Positions 17,924 through 25,631 of a stretch of 42,095 nt of DNA are shown piece after piece; within the stretch, counting starts at the first letter, position 1, and each line of letters begins with the position of its first letter. The position numbers were made by a program, and so were the translations under genes. The notes under the pieces were generated by a model. The model was given only the letters and a program-made list of their open reading frames with translations. It was not told where the DNA came from and did no database searches. Origin of the DNA: Ignavibacteriales bacterium (GTDB lineage: Bacteria; Bacteroidota; Ignavibacteria; Ignavibacteriales; Melioribacteraceae); assembly GCA_003599395.1 (NCBI GenBank), contig QZJX01000027.1:1-42095 (forward strand), written 5' to 3'.

Positions 17924-20485
17924 ATGAAATTTTACCTAAACGGAATTGAAAAAGAATACAATGGCGATCTAAAACAGTCACTGCTTAGTTATCTCCGTAA
18001 TGAAGAAGGTATAACAACAGTAAAAGACGGATGCTCTCCCCAAGGTGGATGCGGTGCCTGCTCGGTTTTAATCGACGGTAAAGGTAGATTATCTTGCACC
18101 ACTTTAATGGAAAGAATCGAAGGAAAAGAAATTATAACACCCGATGGATTAGATGATTACACTAAGCGCGTTTTCACGAATGCATTTGTTGAAAAAAGCG
18201 GAGTGCAGTGCGGATTCTGTATTCCCGGAATAGTAATGCAGTCGGTTGCACTCATTAATAAAAAGCCAAATCCAACTCGAACTGAAATTGCGCAAGGATT
18301 ACAATCAAACATTTGTCGTTGCACCGGTTACAAAAAAATACTTGATGCAATTGAATACGCTGCCGAAGCAATTCGAGAATTAAAAGAAATACCGAAATCC
18401 GAAATAAAGCAAACAGGAGTCGGTAAAAGATATCCTAAATATAATTCTGAAAATATGGTATTGGGATTCAGTCCTTATGTAGAAGATGTAAAATTAGAAG
18501 GAATGGTTTACGGTGCATTAAAATTCAGCGATCACCCGAGAGCAAAAGTTTTGTCGATTGATATTACAAAAGCAGAAAAACTAGATGGTGTTGAGAAAAT
18601 TGTAACAGCAAAAGATATTCCCGGCACAAGAAATACAGGCTTGATTGTGCATGATTGGCCGATGATGATTGATGTAGAAGAAGAAACTAGATATATCGGA
18701 GATGTATTGGCTGTTGCAGTAGCCAAAACTGAAGCAATTGCACGAGAAGCTGCAAAACTCATCAAAGTTGAATACGAAGTTTTAAAACCGTTAACTGATC
18801 CTTTCGAAGCAATTAAAAATGATGCGCCTCAAATTCATTCAACCGGAAATATTTTATCAACGACGGAAATTCATCGCGGAAACACCGAAAAAGCAATTAG
18901 TGAATCTCCATTTGTTTCGAAAGGAAGATACACTACACAAATTATTGAACACGGTTACATAGAAACCGAATGTTCGATTGCAAAACCTGAAGAAGGCGGA
19001 GTTGAAATTCTCTCACAAGGACAGGGTGTTTACGAGGACAGAAAACAAATTGCAAAGGTATTAAATCTACCGGAAGAAAAAGTTAGAGTGATACTTGTTC
19101 CGAACGGCGGCGGATTCGGAGGTAAAGAAGATTTATCCGTTCAGCATCACGCAGCGCTTTGTGCATATCTTCTTAATAAACCTGTTAAAGTAAAACTAAG
19201 CAGAGATGAATCAATTAAGATGCACCCCAAACGTCATCCGTTAATAATGGATTATACTTTGGCTTGCGATAAAGATGGAATGCTGACAGCAATTAAAGCC
19301 GATATAATTGGAGATACAGGAGCTTATGCTTCTGTTGGAATGAAAGTTTTGGAAAGAGCTGCCGGACATGCAACCGGAGCTTATTCAATTCCCAATGCCG
19401 ATATAGTTAGTAAAGCAGTTTATACAAATAATATCCCATGTGGTGCAATGCGTGGATTCGGGGTCAACCAAGTTACATTCGCTATTGAAAACTGTATAGA
19501 TGATCTCTGCGAACAAGGCGGATTTGATAGATGGCAATTTAGATATAATAATGCATTAGTTGATGGCGGAGTTGCTTCAACCGGACAAATTTTAAAAGGT
19601 GGAACGGGCGTAAGAGAAACATTACTCGCAGTGAAAGATCAATTCTATAAGGCAAATTATGCTGGAATTGCCTGCGGGATTAAAAACACTGGAATCGGAA
19701 ACGGAATGCCTGATGACGGAGTTGTGAAAATTGAAATCGAATCGAAAGATAAAGTTATACTTCATCACGGTTGGACGGAAATGGGGCAAGGTGTAAACAC
19801 AATGGCTGTTCAATTTTTGTGCAATGAAACCGGGATCGATCCGGGTATAATTGAAGTAAAAGTCGATACAAAAATTAACGCAACAGCAGGAATGACAACC
19901 GCATCGCGCGCGACGTCAATAATCGGGAATGCAATTATTGAGGCATCAAAAAAACTAAAAGAAGATTTGGGGAATTCTGATTTATCCGAATTGAGCGGAA
20001 GAATTTACGAAGGCAAATGGATTTGCGATTGGACAACAAAACCGGGCGCTACCGATAAAGATATAATTACTCATTACTCTTACAGTTATGCAACTCAAGT
20101 AGTTATACTGGATGATAACGGAGAGATTGAAAAAGTAATTGCAGCGCACGATGCGGGAAAAATTATTAATCCGAATTTGTTTGAAGGACAAATTGAAGGT
20201 TCTGTTCATATGGGTTTGGGTTACGCAATTTCTGAAGAGCTTGTGTTGAAAGACGGAATACCGATGAGTACAAATTTTAGAGATTTAGGAATTCTAAGAG
20301 CAAGACAAATGCCGGAAGTTGAAGTAATTGGTGTTGAGGTAACTGATCCGATCGGTCCGCACGGAGCAAAGGGAGTCGGAGAAATCGGACTAGTTCCAAC
20401 CGCGGGTGCAGTTGCAAATGCTTTTTACCAGTTTGATAAGCAAAGATATTTTACATTACCAATTAAAAAGCGAATTAAGAATTAG
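17924..20485 (+). CDS. xdhD: Molybdenum hydroxylase with fused [2Fe-2S] domain, XdhD-like, no FAD domain
   Basis: 853 residues combining a 155-residue [2Fe-2S] domain with a molybdenum-binding subunit. First-cluster ligands are C37, C43, C46 and C58 (spacing C-x5-C-x2-C rather than the C-x4-C of XdhA); second-cluster motifs are CGFC and CRC. The hydroxylase part has IIEHGYIETECSIA, GGGFGGKEDLSVQHH, GAMRGFGVNQ, EMGQGVNTM, and GVGEIGLVPTAG with the catalytic Glu. There is no FAD domain, so electrons must pass to another protein; YgfK or the XdhA flavin domain are candidates. The layout matches E. coli XdhD and related selenium-dependent hydroxylases. The purine substrate is inferred from the locus; an aldehyde or other N-heterocycle substrate is possible. 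Confidence 0.88.
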   Translation: MKFYLNGIEKEYNGDLKQSLLSYLRNEEGITTVKDGCSPQGGCGACSVLIDGKGRLSCTTLMERIEGKEIITPDGLDDYTKRVFTNAFVEKSGVQCGFCIPGIVMQSVALINKKPNPTRTEIAQGLQSNICRCTGYKKILDAIEYAAEAIRELKEIPKSEIKQTGVGKRYPKYNSENMVLGFSPYVEDVKLEGMVYGALKFSDHPRAKVLSIDITKAEKLDGVEKIVTAKDIPGTRNTGLIVHDWPMMIDVEEETRYIGDVLAVAVAKTEAIAREAAKLIKVEYEVLKPLTDPFEAIKNDAPQIHSTGNILSTTEIHRGNTEKAISESPFVSKGRYTTQIIEHGYIETECSIAKPEEGGVEILSQGQGVYEDRKQIAKVLNLPEEKVRVILVPNGGGFGGKEDLSVQHHAALCAYLLNKPVKVKLSRDESIKMHPKRHPLIMDYTLACDKDGMLTAIKADIIGDTGAYASVGMKVLERAAGHATGAYSIPNADIVSKAVYTNNIPCGAMRGFGVNQVTFAIENCIDDLCEQGGFDRWQFRYNNALVDGGVASTGQILKGGTGVRETLLAVKDQFYKANYAGIACGIKNTGIGNGMPDDGVVKIEIESKDKVILHHGWTEMGQGVNTMAVQFLCNETGIDPGIIEVKVDTKINATAGMTTASRATSIIGNAIIEASKKLKEDLGNSDLSELSGRIYEGKWICDWTTKPGATDKDIITHYSYSYATQVVILDDNGEIEKVIAAHDAGKIINPNLFEGQIEGSVHMGLGYAISEELVLKDGIPMSTNFRDLGILRARQMPEVEVIGVEVTDPIGPHGAKGVGEIGLVPTAGAVANAFYQFDKQRYFTLPIKKRIKN

Positions 20486-20490
20486 GTGTT

Positions 20491-20641
20491 TGGCAATGGG
20501 GCTGAGTCCCAATTAGTTCTTCTGTTGAATTATTATCCGTCGCTTAAAAGCGAAGACAATGAATAGCGAATTGAGAATTATAATTGCCGTTGGTTTTAGC
20601 CAACGGAATATTTAGGTGAAAATTATTGGGCTTTAGCCCCA
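20491..20641. repeat. REP-like hairpin cluster between the converging operons
   Basis: This spacer holds several short palindromes: AATGGGGCTGAGTCCCAATT (near 20495), TCGCTTAAAAGCGA (20540-20553), CCGTTGG-N6-CCAACGG (20587-20606) and GGGCTTTAGCCC (20628-20639). The same word set (GGGGCTAAAGCCC and CCGTCGGTTGAAACCGACGG) recurs at 24285-24414. It lies where the two purine gene sets meet, so the hairpins may also act as a two-way terminator. Confidence 0.75.
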
Positions 20642-21250
20642 TTAGGTCAAGTTATTCTTAGTCCTTTTATAATCTTTGGGAGAATCTAAATCCTGAAAAA
20701 TCAAATCGGTATCACACTCCCAAAATTTCTTTTTAATTGAATTATCTTGTGTAACATCACGAAGTGTCTTATCAATACTGATTTCCAGAATTTTATTCTT
20801 TACGAAATCATCAAATAGAATTGGGTGACCTTTCCTGTTGTTATTGATTGGCTGAATCCAATTGAATTGGTTATCGATTTGTTTTATAAAATCAGAATAA
20901 AAACTTAACGGTAAACTTGGTTGATCTACAAAGTGATAAAGATGCCATTGAGAATTTGCTTCTTTTAAACCAGCTTGAAGAGACGTAAACATTCCCGATT
21001 GATAATTTTCGTTGAATACAAATCTCAACTTCTCTTTCTGTTTAATTGAATTCAAATTCTCTTCAATTTCATTCGATTTAAATCCGGTTACAATTATTAC
21101 TTCATCACAAACTTGTATAAGTTTTCCAGCAATATTTTGAATGAAAGTCTTACCATCGTTTAATTTTAACAATGGCTTAAAACTGTTCATTCTACCGGAG
21201 TGTCCGGCGGTTAAAATTATTCCGGTAATATGAAGTTTTTTTATATCCAA
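20642..21250 (-). CDS. mocA: MocA/YgfJ-like molybdenum cofactor nucleotidyltransferase
   Basis: 202 residues with the nucleotidyltransferase signature near the N-terminus (IILTAGHSGRMNSFKPLL, residues 11-28), VIIVTGFKSNEI, a GMFTSLQAGL segment and a VDQPSLPLSFY motif holding the metal-binding Asp. This is the MobA-like family whose members attach CMP to molybdopterin to make the MCD cofactor used by xanthine-dehydrogenase-type enzymes; ygfJ is the E. coli member in the matching locus. It is the last gene of the minus-strand set, 5 bases after the toxin gene, and its stop lies at the edge of a hairpin cluster. Dedicated cofactor supply for the XdhAB and XdhD-like enzymes is the likely job. Confidence 0.85.
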   Translation of the reverse strand: MDIKKLHITGIILTAGHSGRMNSFKPLLKLNDGKTFIQNIAGKLIQVCDEVIIVTGFKSNEIEENLNSIKQKEKLRFVFNENYQSGMFTSLQAGLKEANSQWHLYHFVDQPSLPLSFYSDFIKQIDNQFNWIQPINNNRKGHPILFDDFVKNKILEISIDKTLRDVTQDNSIKKKFWECDTDLIFQDLDSPKDYKRTKNNLT

Positions 21251-21255
21251 GTTAC

Positions 21256-21681
21256 TTAAGTGTTAACGTCAAAGAAAGGGTTAACTATTTCCACACCGTT
21301 AATAATTTGTCCGCTATTCAGATCTTCGGAAAACAATTTGTTGCAATTTGCAGATTCAGCTGCCGATATAATTAGCGAATCCCAAAAGGAAATTTTATTC
21401 GCAACGCTGCAGTCGATTGCATCATAAATTATAGCTGTATTGATTTGTACAATTTCTAAATCTTCAAATGATTTTAGAATTGCTTTGATAATCTTGGGAT
21501 CAGACTTTAGTTTATTTACAGCCGTGTAGTAAAATTCTTGAAGGACTTGTGTTGAAATTATACCAGAATGACTTTCAAATAATTTTACTACTAATTCTCG
21601 TGATATTTTTTTCTTCTTTGGATTGTGGTTATCAATTGTATAGATAAGAATATTAGTATCAATGAAGTACTTTTCGGTCAT
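21256..21681 (-). CDS. PIN-domain ribonuclease toxin (VapC-like)
   Basis: 141 residues. The PIN-domain acidic residues can be placed: D8 in YFIDTNILIY, E49 in VLQEF, D101 in ISFWDSLI, and D120 in LFSEDL. These four coordinate metal for RNA cleavage in VapC toxins. The ATG lies inside the antitoxin gene (23-base overlap), the usual order antitoxin then toxin. The pair sits inside the catabolic gene set, between the threonine-synthase-like gene and mocA. It may be cotranscribed with them. Confidence 0.88.
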   Translation of the reverse strand: MTEKYFIDTNILIYTIDNHNPKKKKISRELVVKLFESHSGIISTQVLQEFYYTAVNKLKSDPKIIKAILKSFEDLEIVQINTAIIYDAIDCSVANKISFWDSLIISAAESANCNKLFSEDLNSGQIINGVEIVNPFFDVNT

Positions 21682-21898
21682 AAATTTCCTCGCGGCTCCA
21701 TTTCTTCCCTTTGGAATTGCCGGCTGCTTTATCCATCAAATCAAAAAGGCGATTAGTATTTTTTGATGTACTGCCGGTATTCACGGCTTTTTGAAGAAGC
21801 TCTCTTATTAGCGCATTCAAAGATTTCCCTTGTTTTTCGGCATATTTTCTGCTTTTTTCAATCAATTTTTTATCCATCGACAAAGTTATATTAGGCAT
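21659..21898 (-). CDS. Antitoxin with ribbon-helix-helix type N-terminus
   Basis: 79 residues from the ATG at 21898, which has GAGGG seven or so bases ahead; a start at 21913 would add MCEGF and is less likely. The N-terminus (PNITLSMDKKLIEKSRKYAEKQGKSLNALIRELLQKAV) has the short strand followed by two helices of the CopG/MetJ DNA-binding fold. The C-terminal tail (RLFDLMDKAAGN...WSREEIYDR) is the part that would bind and block the PIN toxin. Expected roles are toxin neutralisation and autoregulation from the 94-base gap upstream. Confidence 0.82.
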   Translation of the reverse strand: MPNITLSMDKKLIEKSRKYAEKQGKSLNALIRELLQKAVNTGSTSKNTNRLFDLMDKAAGNSKGKKWSREEIYDRKVLH

Positions 21899-21992
21899 AA
21901 ATCCCTCACACATATTAAGTGTAATAATATAATACTAGTGGTGCGAAGAATCAATCACAATTTTCGGTACAATTTTAAAAGGAGAGACGGGA

Positions 21993-23240
21993 TTAATGAA
22001 TCAAAAGAGATTTCCATTCATCACTGCTTTTAGCACCAGGCATTTCATTCCACTTTTTTAATGCCTCAAAATCCTTTAAACCACTGCCTGTCATAAGCAA
22101 CATTACTTTTTCGTCTTTTTCAAATTTGTCTTTCACCTTTTGATAACCCGCAAAAGTTGAAGCACACGAAGGTTCAACAAGCAATCCGGTTTTATAAGCG
22201 AGTATCTTTTGAGTAGAAAGTATTTCCTCATCGCTAACTTTAATTCCAAATCCGTTTGATTGTTTTACGGCATTTACTGCCATAAAAAGATTCCGAGGAG
22301 CACCCGCGCTGATGCTGTCTGCAATTGTATTTGCCGGTTTATATTCAAATCTATTAGAAGAAATAAAATCAACAACAGCGCAGCTGCCTTCTGCTTGAAC
22401 TGCAATAAGTTTTGGAAGTCTTTCAATTATGCCGAGCTTTTTCAACTCAAGAAAACCTTTGTAAATTCCGCTTATAATAACACCATCCCCAACCGGGATA
22501 AAAATGTAATCAAGCAGATTCCCATTTGTATTAATAAAAATATCATAGGCTGCCGATTTCTTTCCTTCAATTGTTAATGGATTGTAAGCGGTGTTCCGGT
22601 TATACCAATTGTTTTTTGTTGAAACTTCCAAACACAAATCAAACGCTTGATCGTAATCACCGTCAACTACATAAATATTAGCACCGTATGATTGAATTTG
22701 AATGCGTTTGGCTTCGGGAATGTTTTTCGGAACGAAGATGTGTGAAGTTATGCCAAGTCTAGCACAAATACCCGCTAGCGAAGAACCGGTGTTTCCGGTA
22801 GAAGCTGCAGCAATTTCATTTATACCGAGTTCTTTGGCTTTAAGTGCGACTAAAATTGAAGCACGATCTTTGTAAGAATAAGTTGGATTTCGAGTTTCAT
22901 CTTGAAAATATAATTCTCTTCCATCAATATTATATTTCAATAATTGATTAGACGGAAGAGATAGTTTATATAAATCATTTTTATCAATCTTGCTAAATTC
23001 AATCGGCCAAAGATCAGGATAATCCCATATTTTACCGGCTGTAAAACTGAGTAATTTGTCTTTACTGTAATGAGCTTTTAGACTTTCATAATCATATTCA
23101 ATTTTAAGAACACCTTTTAGTGGAGTATTTTTTTTACTGCTTCCGCAATCGGGACATAGGTAAATCATTTTTGATTCTATTAATGCAGAATCAAATTCGT
23201 TGTTGCAGTCTTTGCATATATATTTATAATTTTTACTCAT
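21993..23240 (-). CDS. Threonine-synthase-like PLP enzyme with zinc-ribbon N-terminus
   Basis: 415 residues. The N-terminus has a rubredoxin-type zinc knuckle (C9, C12, C29, C32). The fold-type II PLP core has the Schiff-base lysine K124 in NPTYSYKDRAS, the cofactor-phosphate loop AASTGNTGSSLAG near 146, and a GDGVIISG segment. This arrangement is that of short threonine synthases. But the gene sits in a purine catabolic operon, 7 bases after ygeW, in the place where E. coli has ygeX (diaminopropionate ammonia-lyase). I infer a beta-elimination or amine-releasing lyase acting on a diaminopropionate-like intermediate; true threonine synthase remains possible and cannot be excluded without knowing whether the genome has another thrC. 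Confidence 0.82.
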   Translation of the reverse strand: MSKNYKYICKDCNNEFDSALIESKMIYLCPDCGSSKKNTPLKGVLKIEYDYESLKAHYSKDKLLSFTAGKIWDYPDLWPIEFSKIDKNDLYKLSLPSNQLLKYNIDGRELYFQDETRNPTYSYKDRASILVALKAKELGINEIAAASTGNTGSSLAGICARLGITSHIFVPKNIPEAKRIQIQSYGANIYVVDGDYDQAFDLCLEVSTKNNWYNRNTAYNPLTIEGKKSAAYDIFINTNGNLLDYIFIPVGDGVIISGIYKGFLELKKLGIIERLPKLIAVQAEGSCAVVDFISSNRFEYKPANTIADSISAGAPRNLFMAVNAVKQSNGFGIKVSDEEILSTQKILAYKTGLLVEPSCASTFAGYQKVKDKFEKDEKVMLLMTGSGLKDFEALKKWNEMPGAKSSDEWKSLLIH

Positions 23241-23247
23241 CTATCAG

Positions 23248-24252
23248 TTACATCGTTAAAGACATAATAGCTTTAGCAGTATGCAGTCGGTTTTCTGCTT
23301 CGTCAAAAACCACTGAAATATTTGGATCATCCAAAATTTCATCTGTTACTTCGTGATTTCTATCTGCCGGAAGTGCGTGCATAAGTTTTACATTTTTATC
23401 TGCTAACTTTATTCTTCTATCATTACAAATCCAATCGTGATACTTTTCCAAATTTACTTTCATTTCTTTTTTGCATTGGTCTTCATTGTCGAGATATTCC
23501 TGCACACCGTAAGCACCAAAGCCGCCCCAATTTTTAGGAATAACCACATGAGCACCTTCAAACGCTTCGTCCATGTTATTAGTGAAACTAATTTTAGTCC
23601 CGTTTTCCTCGGCACGTTTCTTTGCTCTTTCAACAATGTTTTTGCTCAAAGGAAATTCTTTCGGATGTGCAATTGTCAAATCGATTCCAAATCTCGGAAA
23701 TAGTAAAGCTTGTGTCTGTGGAACTGACAAAGGTTTTGAGTGTGTATCTGCGTAAGCCCATGAAACAGTAACTTTTAATCCGCGCGGGTCATTTCCGAAT
23801 TTTTCAAATATTGTCATTAAATCTGCAAGTCCTTGAAACGGATGATAGATGTCATCTTGTAAAGACATAATTGGTTTATTAGAATGTTTAGCCATCTCAG
23901 CAAGATAATCAGCTCCAATTCCATAGAAGCAATTACGAGAAGCAATTCCGTGACCCATTCTAGATAAAATTATTGCTGTATCTTTTGCCGATTCGCCGTG
24001 TGATAATTGCATTTTATCGGCTGTTAAATCGTGTGCATGACCGCCGAGTTGTGTCATTCCCGCTTCCATTGAGTTTCTTGTGCGGGTTGACTGTTCAAAG
24101 AAAATCATAAACAAAGTTTTGTGAGGAAGGTAAAGATGTGGTTTTTCTTCATAGAATTCTTTCTTTAATTCAAATGATCTTTTGAATACAACATCTAATT
24201 CTTCTTTTGTCCAATCATCACAAGTTAAAAAGTGCTTTCCTTTTAGATTCAT
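23248..24252 (-). CDS. ygeW: YgeW-type carbamoyltransferase
   Basis: 334 residues. The carbamoyl-phosphate site is STRTRNS (residues 55-61); other family marks are HPFQGLADLMTIFEKFG, WAYADTHSKPLSVPQTQALL, and the C-terminal MHALPADRNHEVTDEI with DEAENRLHTAKAI. The long insertions and the missing ornithine-binding SMG loop separate it from OTC, and the sequence reads as the knotted YgeW family found in selenium-hydroxylase and purine loci. It likely runs in the catabolic direction, releasing carbamoyl phosphate from a ureido intermediate. A carbamate kinase to make ATP from it would be expected, but none is in the window. Start ATG is preceded by GGAG. Confidence 0.9.
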   Translation of the reverse strand: MNLKGKHFLTCDDWTKEELDVVFKRSFELKKEFYEEKPHLYLPHKTLFMIFFEQSTRTRNSMEAGMTQLGGHAHDLTADKMQLSHGESAKDTAIILSRMGHGIASRNCFYGIGADYLAEMAKHSNKPIMSLQDDIYHPFQGLADLMTIFEKFGNDPRGLKVTVSWAYADTHSKPLSVPQTQALLFPRFGIDLTIAHPKEFPLSKNIVERAKKRAEENGTKISFTNNMDEAFEGAHVVIPKNWGGFGAYGVQEYLDNEDQCKKEMKVNLEKYHDWICNDRRIKLADKNVKLMHALPADRNHEVTDEILDDPNISVVFDEAENRLHTAKAIMSLTM

Positions 24253-24279
24253 TGTTGCTCCTAAATGTAAAATTTAGTT

Positions 24280-24420
24280 AATTGCCGTCCACTTCAGTGG
24301 ACGGAGAAAATATTTCCAATCTGTATGGACTTTAGTCCCATTCAAGATTGCATTATGGGGCTAAAGCCCAATTATATTTAAGTGTGTTTGTATTCCGTCG
24401 GTTGAAACCGACGGCAATAT
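24280..24420. repeat. REP-like hairpin cluster between ygeY and ygeW
   Basis: Perfect 9-base hairpins CCGTCCACT-TC-AGTGGACGG (24285-24304) and CCGTCGGTT-GA-AACCGACGG (24395-24414) flank GGGCTAAAGCCC (24358-24369) and an imperfect TGGACTTTAGTCCCA near 24326. The same motifs occur at 20491-20641. It occupies most of the 183-base gap between ygeY and ygeW. Confidence 0.82.
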
Positions 24421-24435
24421 CAATATTTACTTCCA

Positions 24436-25623
24436 TCAATATATCAAGGCAAACAAAGCATAAAATGCTGATGCTTTTACCAAGTGTTCAACCGGGACTT
24501 TCTCGTTTGGTGCGTGTGCTAAAACTTCATTGCCGGGACCAAATCCTATAACTGGGATTTTGTAATAACCGTTAATCGTTACACCGTTTGTGGAGAAAGT
24601 CCATTTATCAACCTTTGGTTCAGCTTCAAATAATTGTTTGTAAACATCAACCCCTTTTAGAACCAACGGATGATCTTCTTCAAGTTTCCAAGTCGGATAA
24701 TATTTTTCCATTCCATATTCAAAACCGGTGTATGCTTTTGTTTTATAATCAAGCAAGAAGGCTTTTGCTTTCATATCTTTTATAATTTCATTTACTTGAG
24801 ATAATGCTAATTCCCGGTCTTCACCCCAAGTTAATCTGCGATCCATATGAATTTTAGCATAATCGGAAACTGCGCAGAGTGATGGACTGTTTGAAAGAAA
24901 CTCTGTTACAGTTATGCTTCCTTTACCAAGGAATTCATCAGTGTCTAATTGGTCATGAAGTTTTTCAATTTCAAGAGCTGCATTAGATGCCATATAAATA
25001 GCATTCTTCCCTCGTTCTGGTGCTGAACCGTGAGAGGAAATTCCAAAGAACTCTGCATTCATTTCCATTCTTCCGCGATGACCGCGATAAATATTTAAGT
25101 TTGTCGGCTCTGTAATAATCACGGCATCCGGTTTTAGATTTTCTTCTTCAACCAGATACTTCCAACACAAGCCATCGCAGTCTTCCTCCATAACGGTTCC
25201 GGTTACGTATAAAGTTATGTCGTTTGTTAATCCAAGTTCTTTCAAAATTTTTCCGGCAGTAACAGCTGCAACAGGACCACCTTTCTGATCAACGCTGCCG
25301 CGTCCATGAACAAATCCGTCTTTTATCTCGCCACCGAGCGGATCGAAATCCCAGTTATCCAAATTTCCCATATCAACCGTATCGATGTGTCCGTCGATTG
25401 CAATTATTTTTTTACCGTTTCCTATTCTGCCGATAACGTTGCCGAGTTTGTCAATTCTAACTTCGTCAAATCCGGCTTCTTTCATTTGTCTCTGTAATTC
25501 ATCCGCCGCATCTTTTTCCTGAGTGCTTAGTGATTTTTTTTGAATTAACTTCGATAAGTTTTCTGCAGTATAATCCTGATACTTTTCAGCTAACTTATTT
25601 ACTTCATTTACAATGTTTTCCAT
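24436..25623 (-). CDS. ygeY: YgeY-like M20-family metallohydrolase
   Basis: 395 residues. M20 peptidase/deacetylase metal ligands and catalytic residues are visible: H79 and D81 in AIDGHIDTVD, D112 in GRGSVDQKGG, the catalytic/metal pair E146-E147 in TVMEEDCDG, and the dimerisation-domain HGSAPERGKN. The overall length and the MEEDCDG motif match YgeY of the E. coli yge cluster. It probably hydrolyses an amide or carbamoyl bond in a ring-opening product rather than a peptide; the exact substrate is unknown to me. It lies 8 bases after ssnA and is cotranscribed with it. Confidence 0.88.
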   Translation of the reverse strand: MENIVNEVNKLAEKYQDYTAENLSKLIQKKSLSTQEKDAADELQRQMKEAGFDEVRIDKLGNVIGRIGNGKKIIAIDGHIDTVDMGNLDNWDFDPLGGEIKDGFVHGRGSVDQKGGPVAAVTAGKILKELGLTNDITLYVTGTVMEEDCDGLCWKYLVEEENLKPDAVIITEPTNLNIYRGHRGRMEMNAEFFGISSHGSAPERGKNAIYMASNAALEIEKLHDQLDTDEFLGKGSITVTEFLSNSPSLCAVSDYAKIHMDRRLTWGEDRELALSQVNEIIKDMKAKAFLLDYKTKAYTGFEYGMEKYYPTWKLEEDHPLVLKGVDVYKQLFEAEPKVDKWTFSTNGVTINGYYKIPVIGFGPGNEVLAHAPNEKVPVEHLVKASAFYALFALIY

Positions 25624-25631
25624 AAATTATC

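Noticed and set aside
9881-20485. Selenocysteine codons in the molybdenum hydroxylases
   Set aside because: The reading frames of xdhA, xdhB and the xdhD-like gene contain no in-frame TGA; selenium in this enzyme class is a labile cofactor, not selenocysteine, so its presence can be neither shown nor excluded here.
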